Source of the DNA: Bog-756 sp035534835
GTDB taxonomy: Bacteria; Actinomycetota; Acidimicrobiia; Acidimicrobiales; RAAP-2
Length of the DNA stretch: 31,382 nucleotides
Reading direction: 5' to 3'
Assembly (NCBI GenBank): GCA_035534835.1
Contig: DATLRE010000078.1
Coordinates: forward strand, 1 to 31,382
How positions within the stretch are numbered: position 1 is the first letter of the stretch; every line of letters begins with the position of its first letter. Below the pieces are notes generated by a model, which was not told the origin of the DNA, ran no database searches, and saw only the letters and a list, made by a program, of their open reading frames with translations. The position numbers and the translations under genes are program-made. Shown one piece after another: positions 14,538 through 22,093 of this stretch.

Positions 14538-15566
14538 GTGACCACCACCGAACGTGAACTGACCGCCCCGGTCGACCTCTGCACCCCCGACGGCGCGTCG
14601 CTGAACGCGGCGGCCCGGGGCTGGTCCCGCACCCCGCTCCACCGGGCCAACCTCGACGGCCGACCGGGGACGAACAAGAAGTGGGACTACTGGGCCGTCC
14701 TGGCCGGCGACGTCGTCGTGTCCGCCGTCTACTCGGACATCGACGTGCTCGGCCTGACCGATGTGGGGTGGATCGATCTGGCGGCGGGGGTCCGGGGAGG
14801 CGCGGCCATCGTGATCGCACCGGACGCCGTCCGGCTTCCCGAGCACCTGGGGACGGCCCCGCTCACCGTGAGCCAGGACGGCTTCGACCTGGCCATCGTG
14901 GACCGCGACGGGGGCACCCGCCTGTCGGCGACGTGGACCGAGGCCGACGGCCGGCCGGGGGGCCTGGACGTGTTCGTCGAGCGGCCACCCGGGCACGAGT
15001 CGCTCAACGTCGTGGTCCCGTGGAGCGACGACCTCTTCAACTTCACGTCGAAGCAGCAGGCCCGCCCGGCCCACGGCTCGCTGACCGTGGGCGACCGCAC
15101 CTGGGCCATCGGCGGAGCCGACGGAGCCGAGGCGTGGGGCGTCCTCGACGTGGGCCGCGGCCGGTGGCCGTCCGCCGTCACCTGGGACTGGGGCGGCGGA
15201 GCCGGGCGCGTGGGCGACCACGTGGTCGGGATCCAGGTCGGGGCCAAGTGGACCGAGGGCACCGGTGCCACCGAAAACGGGTTCCTCGTCGACGGCCGGC
15301 TGACCAAACTCGGTCGCGAGCTCGAGTGGGAGTACTCGTGGGACGAGCCGCTGCTCCCGTGGCACGTCCGCGATCCCGGCGGCCAGCTCGACCTCGTCCT
15401 CACGCCCCGCTACGACAAGCACAGCCACGTCGACGCCGGCGACCTCGGGAGCGAGACCCACCAGGTCTTCGGGACCTGGTCCGGCCGACTCGTCACCGAC
15501 GAGGGGCTCGAGCTGGAGGTCGACGGCACCCAGGGATTCGCCGAGGAGGCCCGGCAGCGCTGGTGA
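14538..15566 (+). CDS. DUF2804 family protein
   Basis: Protein of 342 residues that I recognise as the DUF2804 type. Family members are beta-rich and of unknown function. Features include NLDGRPGTNKKWDYWAV near residue 40, WSDDLFNFTSKQQ near 160, WAIGGADGAEAWGVLDVGRG, TWDWGGGAG, and the repeated VGIQVGAKWTEGTGATENG stretch. It has no signal peptide or membrane helix. The layout of paired beta-sheet halves resembles lipocalin-like hydroxyneurosporene-synthase (CrtC)-type folds; this is a resemblance only. GTG at 14538 is preceded by GGTGGAG. It probably lies in one transcript with the 14046 gene and converges with the alcohol dehydrogenase gene. Confidence 0.8.
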   Translation: MTTTERELTAPVDLCTPDGASLNAAARGWSRTPLHRANLDGRPGTNKKWDYWAVLAGDVVVSAVYSDIDVLGLTDVGWIDLAAGVRGGAAIVIAPDAVRLPEHLGTAPLTVSQDGFDLAIVDRDGGTRLSATWTEADGRPGGLDVFVERPPGHESLNVVVPWSDDLFNFTSKQQARPAHGSLTVGDRTWAIGGADGAEAWGVLDVGRGRWPSAVTWDWGGGAGRVGDHVVGIQVGAKWTEGTGATENGFLVDGRLTKLGRELEWEYSWDEPLLPWHVRDPGGQLDLVLTPRYDKHSHVDAGDLGSETHQVFGTWSGRLVTDEGLELEVDGTQGFAEEARQRW

Positions 15567-15614
15567 GCGGGGGGCGGCGGCAGGTCGCCCGGTCGACGTG
15601 TGCGGAGGGACGAC

Positions 15615-16625
15615 TCAGCGGGGTGCTCCGAGGACGAGGACGGCGGCACCCGTGACCTCGTCGTGGGCCAGGTCGGCCAGTGCCCGGTCGGCCCGGTCGA
15701 AGGCGTAGGGGACCGCCGACACCCGGATGCCGATCCGGGCCGCCAGTTCGAGGAATTCCACCCCGTCGGCCCGGGTGTTGGCGGTGACGCTGCGCAGCGT
15801 CCGTTCCTCGAAGAGGTGGCGCTGGTAGTCGAGCACCGGGATGTCGGAGAGGTGGATGCCGGCCACGGCCAGTGTGCCGCCTCGGTCGAGCGCCTCCAGG
15901 GCGGTCGGCACGAGGGTGCCCACCGGGGCGAACAGGATGGCGGCGTCCAACGGCTCGGGCGGCGGGTCGGCGGCGCCCTGGACGCTGGCCGCGCCCAGTT
16001 CCCGGGCGAGGGCCCGGGCCTCGGCCGAACGGGTCATGACGTGCACGGTGGCCCCCTCCGCCAGGGCCACCTGGGCGGTGAGGTGGGCCGAACCCCCGAA
16101 TCCGTAGATCCCGAGCCGCCCGCGCGGGGGGAGCTCGGACCGCCGGAGCGCCCGGTACCCGATGATCCCTGCGCACAGGAGCGGGGCCGCGTCGAGGTCG
16201 TCGAGCGCGTCGGGCAGCCGGTAGGCGAAGGCCTCGTCGACCACGGCGAATTCGGCGTACCCGCCGTCCACGTCCCACCCGGTGAACTCCGGGTCGGTGC
16301 ACAGGTTCTCCGCCCCGGCCCGGCAGAAGCGACAGATGCCGCAGGTACGGGCCAGCCACGGGATCCCCACCCGGTCGCCCTCGGCCAGCAGCTCGCATCC
16401 CGGCCCCGCCCGGTCGACGGTCCCGACCACCTCGTGGCCGGGCACCACGCCGGGGCGCCGCGGAGCCAGGTCCCCCTCGGCCAGGTGCAGATCGGTCCGG
16501 CACACCCCGCACACGCGGACGCGGACCCGGACCTCGCCCCGGCCGGGCTCGGGCACCGCCCGCTCAACGGCGACGAGTGGCCCTCCGTCGACCGGGCCCG
16601 GGGTCCCGACCGCCCAGGCCCGCAT
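15615..16625 (-). CDS. Zinc-dependent alcohol dehydrogenase (second gene of the pair)
   Basis: Medium-chain zinc alcohol dehydrogenase of 336 residues. Catalytic-zinc ligands are Cys42 in CGVCRTDLH and His64/Glu65 in PGHEVVG. The structural-zinc cysteines are 95, 98, 101 and 109 in CGICRFCRAGAENLC. The nucleotide-binding glycine motif reads IYGFGGSAH. This type is common in actinobacteria, oxidises or reduces simple alcohols and aldehydes, and may recycle NAD(P)H. I chose ATG at 16625, with GGAGG upstream at rather long spacing; GTG at 16637 is in frame but touches the GGAGG. It lies 28 bp after the first dehydrogenase gene, in one operon under the divergent DevR-like promoter. Confidence 0.9.
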   Translation of the reverse strand: MRAWAVGTPGPVDGGPLVAVERAVPEPGRGEVRVRVRVCGVCRTDLHLAEGDLAPRRPGVVPGHEVVGTVDRAGPGCELLAEGDRVGIPWLARTCGICRFCRAGAENLCTDPEFTGWDVDGGYAEFAVVDEAFAYRLPDALDDLDAAPLLCAGIIGYRALRRSELPPRGRLGIYGFGGSAHLTAQVALAEGATVHVMTRSAEARALARELGAASVQGAADPPPEPLDAAILFAPVGTLVPTALEALDRGGTLAVAGIHLSDIPVLDYQRHLFEERTLRSVTANTRADGVEFLELAARIGIRVSAVPYAFDRADRALADLAHDEVTGAAVLVLGAPR

Positions 16626-16653
16626 CGTCGCCGTCACCCTCCGGGCCGGCCCG

Positions 16654-17712
16654 TCACCCGGCGGCCGACGGCACGATCACCTGGCGGCCCAGGGCCGAGC
16701 CCGAGGCCATCAGCTGGTAGGCGTGGGCCGCCTCCTCGAGCGGGAAGGTGGTGACGGTCGGCCGGACCAGGCCGCGGGCGGCCAGGTCCAGCACCTCGAC
16801 CAGCTCGGGCCGGCTGCCCCAGTAGGTGGTCTGGAGCGAGACCTCGTAGGGCAGGCCGAAGAAGCTGAAGGGGAACGTCCCCCCGGCGATCCCGACGACG
16901 GTCACGTCCCCGAGGAACCGGCTCACCGCGGCACCGAGGGCGATGGTCGAGTCCGACCCGACGAAGTCGAGGACGACGTCCGCCCCCCGCCCCCCGGTGG
17001 TCTCGCGGATCACCGGGACGGCCGAGGCGTCCGGCTCGACCGTCAGGTCGGCGCCCTCGTCCGCCGCCAGGCTCAGCGCCTCGGCCCGCGTGTCGACGGC
17101 GACCACTCTCGCCGCCGTCGTGGCCTTCAGGAACTGGACGGCCAGATGGCCGAGTCCGCCGACGCCGATCACCACGGCCGTCGCCCCGGGCACCAGCTTC
17201 GGCCAGGAGCGGCGCACGGCGTGGTACGGGGTGAGGCCGGCGTCGGTGAGCGGCGCGGCGTGGACGGGCTCGAGCCCGTCCGGCAGCGGGACCAGCAGCC
17301 GGGCGGACGGCACCAACAGGAGGTCGGCCATCCCGCCGTCCATGCCCAGACCGCCCCCACCGCCGGGCACGGGGGCCGCCCCCACGTCCTCGCAGTAGTT
17401 CTCCATGCCGAGCAGGCAGCGCGGGCACACCCCGCACCCCCAGGGTCCGTAGACGGCCACGGGCTGGCCGACCTCGACCCCGCGGACGCCGTCGCCCAGG
17501 GCATGGACCCAGCCGGCGTTTTCGTGACCGAGGGTGAACGGCGGGTTCCAGGGGAGCAGGCCGGGCTCGAACTCGTGCATGAGGTGCAGGTCCGAGTGGC
17601 AGGCGCCGGCGCCGCCGATCCGCACGACCACCTGGCCGGGTCCCGGCACCGGGTCGTCCACCTCCACGAGCACCGGGTCGGACTTCCACTCCATGAGCCG
17701 CACCGCACGCAT
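16654..17712 (-). CDS. Zinc-dependent alcohol dehydrogenase (first gene of the pair)
   Basis: Medium-chain zinc alcohol dehydrogenase of 352 residues. Catalytic-zinc residues are Cys38 in ACHSDLH and His63/Glu64 in LGHENAG. Structural zinc is held by Cys93, 96, 99 and 107 in CGVCPRCLLGMENYC. The Rossmann motif is VIGVGGLGHLAVQ, followed by Asp at the end of the next strand (VVAVDTRAE), favouring NAD. It resembles the broad-range NAD-dependent dehydrogenases of Rhodococcus. ATG at 17712 has GAGGAGGA. It is the first gene of the pair, with a 54-base leader predicted from the -10 at 17774. Linkage to a DosR-like box suggests reoxidation of NADH when oxygen is short (inference). Confidence 0.92.
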   Translation of the reverse strand: MRAVRLMEWKSDPVLVEVDDPVPGPGQVVVRIGGAGACHSDLHLMHEFEPGLLPWNPPFTLGHENAGWVHALGDGVRGVEVGQPVAVYGPWGCGVCPRCLLGMENYCEDVGAAPVPGGGGGLGMDGGMADLLLVPSARLLVPLPDGLEPVHAAPLTDAGLTPYHAVRRSWPKLVPGATAVVIGVGGLGHLAVQFLKATTAARVVAVDTRAEALSLAADEGADLTVEPDASAVPVIRETTGGRGADVVLDFVGSDSTIALGAAVSRFLGDVTVVGIAGGTFPFSFFGLPYEVSLQTTYWGSRPELVEVLDLAARGLVRPTVTTFPLEEAAHAYQLMASGSALGRQVIVPSAAG

Positions 17713-17773
17713 GCCGTCCTCCTCGTCGCTCCGACCCGCGCCACGCAGGTCCACCCCGGGGGGCTCCACCCCG

Positions 17774-17816
17774 ATGGTACGACGGGCCCGGTCCGGCGGG
17801 CAGGGCCGAATGTCCC
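17774..17816 (-). promoter_or_regulatory. DevR/DosR-like box and -10 of the alcohol dehydrogenase operon
   Basis: On the minus strand TACCAT (17779 to 17774) is a TANNNT -10 predicting a start near 17767. GGGCCGAATGTCCC at 17803-17816 resembles the DosR core GGGACTWWAGTCCC; the GGG/CCC ends and the GTCCC half match exactly. Its centre (17809.5) is 30.5 bp from the -10 and 42.5 bp from the predicted start. This geometry is identical to the other two boxes in the window. Confidence 0.6.
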
Positions 17817-17853
17817 GTTCCCCCGTCGGACCGCCGCCGGAGTCGGACGGCTT

Positions 17854-17896
17854 GGGCCGTTCGGCCCTACATGCGCCCGCCCCGAAGGCGGACCAT
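17854..17896 (+). promoter_or_regulatory. DevR/DosR-like box and -10 of the stress-protein operon
   Basis: GGGCCG-TT-CGGCCC at 17854-17867 is a perfect 6-bp-arm palindrome, extended by TT on the left. GACCAT at 17891-17896 is an imperfect -10, lacking the first T. The centre (17860.5) is again 30.5 bp from the -10, placing the start near 17903 and leaving an 80-base leader. The centre lies 51 bp from the box serving the divergent dehydrogenase operon, about five helical turns. Proteins on the two boxes could therefore interact on one face. Confidence 0.55.
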
Positions 17897-17982
17897 GGGT
17901 GGTGCGGGGCCCGGCCGGTCGCGGAGGCGGCCCCGGACGCCCGGGTCCGGAACGGACGGCAGGAAGGAAACGGGAGGCCGGC

Positions 17983-18939
17983 ATGATCCACGAGACACCT
18001 GGCACGGTGGAGGCACCGGACGGCGTCGTGGTGGGCGTGGACGGCTCGTCGTCGGCGCGCCACGCGCTCGCCTGGGCGACGGACGAGGCCCGTGTCCGGC
18101 TGGTCGGCCTCCTCGTGATCGGTGTCGCACCGGCATCACCCGACAGGGTCCCGGGATGGTGTCCCGAGGACGCCGACATCCGGGCGGCGTGGCAGGCCGT
18201 GGTGGACGACGCGGTGGCCCTCGCCGCCACGCGCCACCCCTCGGTCCCGGTCCGCGGCGAGGTGCGGTGGGGCGCACCCGCCGACGAGCTGGTGGCGGCC
18301 GGGGCGTCCGGCGCCCTCCTCGTCGTGGGTGCCCGGGGTGCCGGTGGGTTCGTGGGCCTGTTGGTCGGCTCGGTGGCCGACCGGTGCCTCCACCGGGCCC
18401 GGGGCCCGGTGGCCGTGGTCCGGCCCCGGGCGGACGGTCCGGCCCGCGGCGAATCCGATGGACGCGTGGTGGTCGGGATCGACGGTTCGGAGGACACCCG
18501 TAACGCCCTGCGCTGGGCCCTCGACGAGGCCCGGGTCCGCCACAGCGCGCTCGAGGCCGTGATCGCCTGGCAGTACCCGCCGACCCACGCCATCGTCGCC
18601 ACCTCCGCGCTGAGGTTCGCCGACGCGGCCGAGGCGGCGGCCCGGCGAGCCCGTGAAGACGCGGCGCGGTGGGCGCCCGGAGTCCCGTTCACCGTCACGG
18701 TGGTGGACGAGGCCGTGGTGCCGGCGCTGCTGGACCGGTCCCGGGAGGCGGGGCTCCTGGTCGTCGGTCCCCATCGCCAGGGCGGCTACCGCGACCTCCT
18801 CCTCGGATCGGTCGCCCACCAGTGCGCCCACCACGCCACCTGCCCCGTGGTCGTGGTCCAGGGCCCGGATCCGGCGACCACGGCGTCCGGCGGGCGAACG
18901 GGGTCCGAGCAGGCCCGGGCGGGGACGGCGGCGACATGA
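17983..18939 (+). CDS. Tandem-domain universal stress protein
   Basis: Cytoplasmic UspA-family protein of 318 residues with two domains, about 12-150 and 160-290. Each begins with a typical first strand (VVVGVDGSSSARHALAWA; VVVGIDGSEDTRNALRWA). Domain 1 has the full ATP-binding motif GARG-N9-GS (116-130). In domain 2 the matching region is GPHR-N9-GS, so one glycine is replaced and nucleotide binding there may be weaker. Tandem USPs of this size (Rv1996, Rv2005c, Rv2028c types) are prominent DosR-regulon members in Mycobacterium tuberculosis. ATG at 17983 has GGGAGG. It is the first gene of a four-gene operon. Confidence 0.93.
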   Translation: MIHETPGTVEAPDGVVVGVDGSSSARHALAWATDEARVRLVGLLVIGVAPASPDRVPGWCPEDADIRAAWQAVVDDAVALAATRHPSVPVRGEVRWGAPADELVAAGASGALLVVGARGAGGFVGLLVGSVADRCLHRARGPVAVVRPRADGPARGESDGRVVVGIDGSEDTRNALRWALDEARVRHSALEAVIAWQYPPTHAIVATSALRFADAAEAAARRAREDAARWAPGVPFTVTVVDEAVVPALLDRSREAGLLVVGPHRQGGYRDLLLGSVAHQCAHHATCPVVVVQGPDPATTASGGRTGSEQARAGTAAT

Positions 18940-18968
18940 CGGGACGACGGCCGAGCCGAGGAGGCACC

Positions 18969-19274
18969 ATGACCGATGAGGACGGACCCGCGACCGGTGG
19001 GATCACCGTGACGGGGAGGACTACTGCAGAGGAGCTCGGCGGCCGCGTGGAGGTCGCGTGGACGCTGAGTTCCGTGCCGGGCCTCGAGTGGACGGAGGTG
19101 TTCCAGTTCGCCGAGGTCGGCGAGCGGGACGGGCCGGTGGACTGGCGCGAGGGGGGCGGGCCCGACGTGGTCCACGATGTCGTCCGGTGGTTCGTGCCCG
19201 CGGAGGAGCTCGAAGCCGCCGACGCCGAGGTGGCCCGCCGGCTCGACGTGGCGAACCAGAGGTGCCCGGGATGA
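18969..19274 (+). CDS. Small protein of unknown function in the stress operon
   Basis: I do not recognise this 101-residue acidic protein. ATG at 18969 has an excellent GAGGAGG site, 29 bp after the USP gene. Its TGA overlaps the ATG of the phosphoribosyltransferase gene (ATGA). These signals make it a real, co-translated gene. It is predicted to contain strands in GRVEVAWTLSSVPGLEWTEVF and an amphipathic helix near the end (PAEELEAADAEVARRLDVAN). It has no signal peptide or membrane segment. It might be an accessory subunit of the neighbouring enzyme (inference from coupling). Confidence 0.75.
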   Translation: MTDEDGPATGGITVTGRTTAEELGGRVEVAWTLSSVPGLEWTEVFQFAEVGERDGPVDWREGGGPDVVHDVVRWFVPAEELEAADAEVARRLDVANQRCPG

Positions 19275-20749
19275 TCCCGCGCCTGCGCCCCAAGGCCGCG
19301 CTCCGGCCCGTGACCCCCATCGCCGGCACCGACGGGGACGGCACGGCCCACTCGGGAGACGGGAGCGGTGACCGGGCCGACGGCACCGGCGAGTGGTCGG
19401 GACGGTTCACCGACCGGGCCGATGCCGGCTGGCGACTGGCCGAACGGCTCGAGCGGTTCCGCAGCGCCGCCCCGGTGGTGCTCGGCCTGCCCCGGGGCGG
19501 CGTCCCGGTCGCCTACCAGGTGGCCACCGCGCTCGACGCCCCGCTCGACGTCATCATCGTGCGCAAGCTCGGGGTGCCCTACCAGCCCGAAGTGGCGATG
19601 GGTGCCATCGGCGAGGACGGGACGCGCGTCCTCGACCGGCGCGTCCTCGACCAGGCCGGGGTGAGCGGGGACGAATTCGCGGAAGTCGAGCGACGTGAGC
19701 GGCTGGACCTCGCCGCACGCGTCCAGCGGTACCGCCGGGGACGCGAGCGCGTCGACCTGAGCGGACGGACCGCGATCGTGGTCGACGACGGCGTTGCTAC
19801 GGGCTCGACGGCGCGGGTGGCGTGCCGGATCGCCCGGGAGCTGGGCGCGGCGTCGGTGGTCCTGGCCGTGCCGGTGGGACCGGCGGCGACGCTCCGGAGC
19901 GTCGAGGACGCCGACGAGGTCGTCGCCGTCGAGCAGCCCGAGCCGTTCCGGGCCGTCGGCCACCACTACGTCGACTTCTCGCCCACGACGGACGACGAGG
20001 TCATCGTCCTCCTCGATCGGGCCGCCCGGCACCGCCGGGACGAGGACCGGCCGTACGAACCGCCGGACGTCGACGCCGACATCGGGATCCCCGTCGGCGA
20101 CGTCGTCCTCGAAGGGCACCTCCATCTGCCCGAGCCCGCACGCGCCGTGGTCGTCTTCGCCCACGGCAGCGGGAGCAGCCGCCACAGCCCGCGCAACCGG
20201 TTCGTGGCCGGCGTGCTCTACGACGCCGGCCTCGGCACGCTCCTCCTCGACCTGCTGTCGCCCGAGGAGGAGCGCCTCCGTGCCAACGTGTTCGACATCG
20301 GTCTCCTGGCCGGCCGGCTGGCCGCGGCGACGGCGTGGGTCCGGTCCCGTCCGGACGCCGCCGGGTGCCGGGTCGGCTACTTCGGCGCCAGCACCGGGGC
20401 CGGGGCGGCCCTGTGGGCGGCCGCTGACCACCCCGGGTCGGTGACCGCCGTGGTGTCCCGCGGGGGGCGGCCCGATCTGGCCCTCGAACGGCTGGGCGAG
20501 GTGACGGCGCCGACGCTGCTCATCGTGGGGGGTGACGACGTGGCCGTCCTGGAGGCCAACCGTCGGGCCCTGGCCGCGCTCGGCCCGCCGAGCCGGATCA
20601 CCGTCGTCGAGGGTGCCGGGCACCTGTTCGAGGAACCGGGAACCCTGGCCGAGGCCGCGTTCGCGGCCCGCGACTGGTTCGCCCGGTACCTGCTGGACGT
20701 CCAACCGACATCCGGGGGCGGCGGGATGCGGACGACGGGGGCGGCGTGA
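19271..20749 (+). CDS. Phosphoribosyltransferase-dienelactone hydrolase fusion
   Basis: Two-domain cytoplasmic protein of 492 residues. Residues about 45-255 are a type I phosphoribosyltransferase with the PRPP loop VDDGVATGST (171-180) and the early LGLPRGGVPVAYQVA block. Residues about 270-475 are an alpha/beta hydrolase of dienelactone-hydrolase type, with Ser374 in FGASTGAG, an aspartate in VGGDDVAV (422-423) and His451 in GAGHLFEE. The same fusion occurs in M. tuberculosis Rv0571c, a DosR-regulon gene (recalled knowledge). The first 40 residues are Gly/Asp-rich and probably disordered. It is coupled by ATGA to the small upstream gene and by a stop-start overlap to the esterase-family gene. 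The substrates of both domains are unknown. Confidence 0.9.
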   Translation: MIPRLRPKAALRPVTPIAGTDGDGTAHSGDGSGDRADGTGEWSGRFTDRADAGWRLAERLERFRSAAPVVLGLPRGGVPVAYQVATALDAPLDVIIVRKLGVPYQPEVAMGAIGEDGTRVLDRRVLDQAGVSGDEFAEVERRERLDLAARVQRYRRGRERVDLSGRTAIVVDDGVATGSTARVACRIARELGAASVVLAVPVGPAATLRSVEDADEVVAVEQPEPFRAVGHHYVDFSPTTDDEVIVLLDRAARHRRDEDRPYEPPDVDADIGIPVGDVVLEGHLHLPEPARAVVVFAHGSGSSRHSPRNRFVAGVLYDAGLGTLLLDLLSPEEERLRANVFDIGLLAGRLAAATAWVRSRPDAAGCRVGYFGASTGAGAALWAAADHPGSVTAVVSRGGRPDLALERLGEVTAPTLLIVGGDDVAVLEANRRALAALGPPSRITVVEGAGHLFEEPGTLAEAAFAARDWFARYLLDVQPTSGGGGMRTTGAA

Positions 20750-22065
20750 TGACCCCGACCGCTCCCCACGGCGACGACACGTCGGCCGAGATCCGGGCCC
20801 TCGCCCGGCCGCTGCGCACCGTCGCCGACCTCGACGGCCTGGTGGACCGGTTGGGCGGCCGGCGCACCGTCTGCATCGGCGAGGCCTCCCACGGGACCCA
20901 CGAGTACTACGCCTGGCGGGCCGACCTCAGCCGGCGCCTGATCGAGACGCGTGGGTTCACGTGGATCGGCGTCGAGGGGGACTGGCCCGACTGCTGGCGG
21001 ATCAACCAGTGGGTCCGCGGCGCCGGCGACCAGGACCTCGACGCCCGCGGCCTGCTCGCCGGGTTCGAGCGGTGGCCGACCTGGATGTGGGCCAACGAGG
21101 AGGTGGCGGAGTTCCTGTCCTGGCTCCGGGAGTGGAACGCCGGCCGGCCCGCCGCGTCCCGGGTCGGTTTCTACGGGCTCGACGTGTACTCGCTCTGGGA
21201 CTCGCTGCGCCGGATCATCGGGTGGCTCGAGGCCAACGCCCCCGATGCCGTGGCCGGGGCGCTGGAGGCCTGGCGGTGCTTCGTCCCCTACCGCGAGGAC
21301 CCCCACGAGTACGCGTGGAGCACCCGCCTCGTACCCGAGGGCTGCGAGGCCGACGTCGTGGCGCTGCTGAGCGAGGTGCGGCGCCGTGCCGCGAGGTCGG
21401 TCGGCGACGACGAGTCGGCGTTCGACGCCTGGCAGAACGCCGAGGTCGCCGCCGGCGCCGAGCGCTACTACCGGATCATGGTCCGGGGGGACCGTGAGTC
21501 GTGGAACATCCGGGACCGGCACATGGTGGACACGATCGACCGACTGGCCCACCACCTCGGACCGTCGTCGAAGGGCCTGGTCTGGGAGCACAACACCCAC
21601 ATCGGCGACGCCCGGGCCACCGACATGGCACGGGGGGGCATGGTCAACGTGGGCCAGCTCCTTCGCGAGCGCCACGGCGTCGACGACGTGGCGCTGATCG
21701 GCTGCGCCGGGCACCGGGGCACGGTGGTGGCCGGTGCCGCATGGGGCGCTCCCGAAGCGGTGCTCCCCGTCCCGGTGGCCCGGCCCGGCAGCCACGAGGA
21801 CCTGCTGCACCGGGCCCTCGGCGAACCGGCCGTCCTCGACTTCGCCTCCGACCGGGGTGGCACGTGGCTCGGGGCACGGCTCGGACACCGGGCCATCGGC
21901 GTCGTCTACCAACCCCGTCACGAGCAGGGAAACTACGTCCCCACCCGGATGGGTGCCCGGTACGACGCGCTGCTGTGGTTCGAGGAGACCCGGGGACTGC
22001 ACCCGCTCCACCACGAGGGCCGTCCGACCGAACCGGAGCTCGAGACCGAGCCCTCCGGGTTCTGA
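20749..22065 (+). CDS. Erythromycin esterase-family protein
   Basis: Member of the EreA/EreB/succinoglycan-biosynthesis-related family, 438 residues. Active-site blocks are GEASHGTHEYY (44-54, with the family's Glu and His) and WEHNTHIGDA (HNTH 281-284). Further family motifs are FYGLDVYSLW and RDRHMVDTI. True erythromycin resistance is unlikely: housekeeping members occur in DosR-type operons, for example fused to a phosphoribosyltransferase in M. tuberculosis Rv2030c (recalled). Here the phosphoribosyltransferase is the adjacent gene. I chose ATG at 20749, overlapping the upstream stop as TGATG; GTG at 20746 is equally in frame. No ribosome site is seen, so translation depends on the gene before it. 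Confidence 0.9.
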   Translation: MTPTAPHGDDTSAEIRALARPLRTVADLDGLVDRLGGRRTVCIGEASHGTHEYYAWRADLSRRLIETRGFTWIGVEGDWPDCWRINQWVRGAGDQDLDARGLLAGFERWPTWMWANEEVAEFLSWLREWNAGRPAASRVGFYGLDVYSLWDSLRRIIGWLEANAPDAVAGALEAWRCFVPYREDPHEYAWSTRLVPEGCEADVVALLSEVRRRAARSVGDDESAFDAWQNAEVAAGAERYYRIMVRGDRESWNIRDRHMVDTIDRLAHHLGPSSKGLVWEHNTHIGDARATDMARGGMVNVGQLLRERHGVDDVALIGCAGHRGTVVAGAAWGAPEAVLPVPVARPGSHEDLLHRALGEPAVLDFASDRGGTWLGARLGHRAIGVVYQPRHEQGNYVPTRMGARYDALLWFEETRGLHPLHHEGRPTEPELETEPSGF

Positions 22066-22074
22066 TCCCGGCGC

Positions 22075-22093
22075 CCGGCCCGCGACGGGCCGG
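22075..22093. terminator. Hairpin between converging genes
   Basis: CCGGCCCG-CGA-CGGGCCGG is a perfect 8-bp stem filling most of the 28-bp gap between the esterase-family gene and the converging hydrolase gene. It ends directly against the hydrolase stop codon. Its position suits a bidirectional terminator; no T-run is present. Confidence 0.55.

Noticed and set aside
12462..15461. Very long open frames antisense to or out of phase with clear genes (for example 999 codons on the minus strand here)
   Set aside because: They are by-products of high GC content. Their products are Arg/Pro/Gly-rich low-complexity sequence crossing several well-supported genes.
20749..22065. Macrolide resistance gene
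   Set aside because: The family name suggests it, but the operon context fits a housekeeping stress role, and no other resistance or mobile-element gene is nearby.
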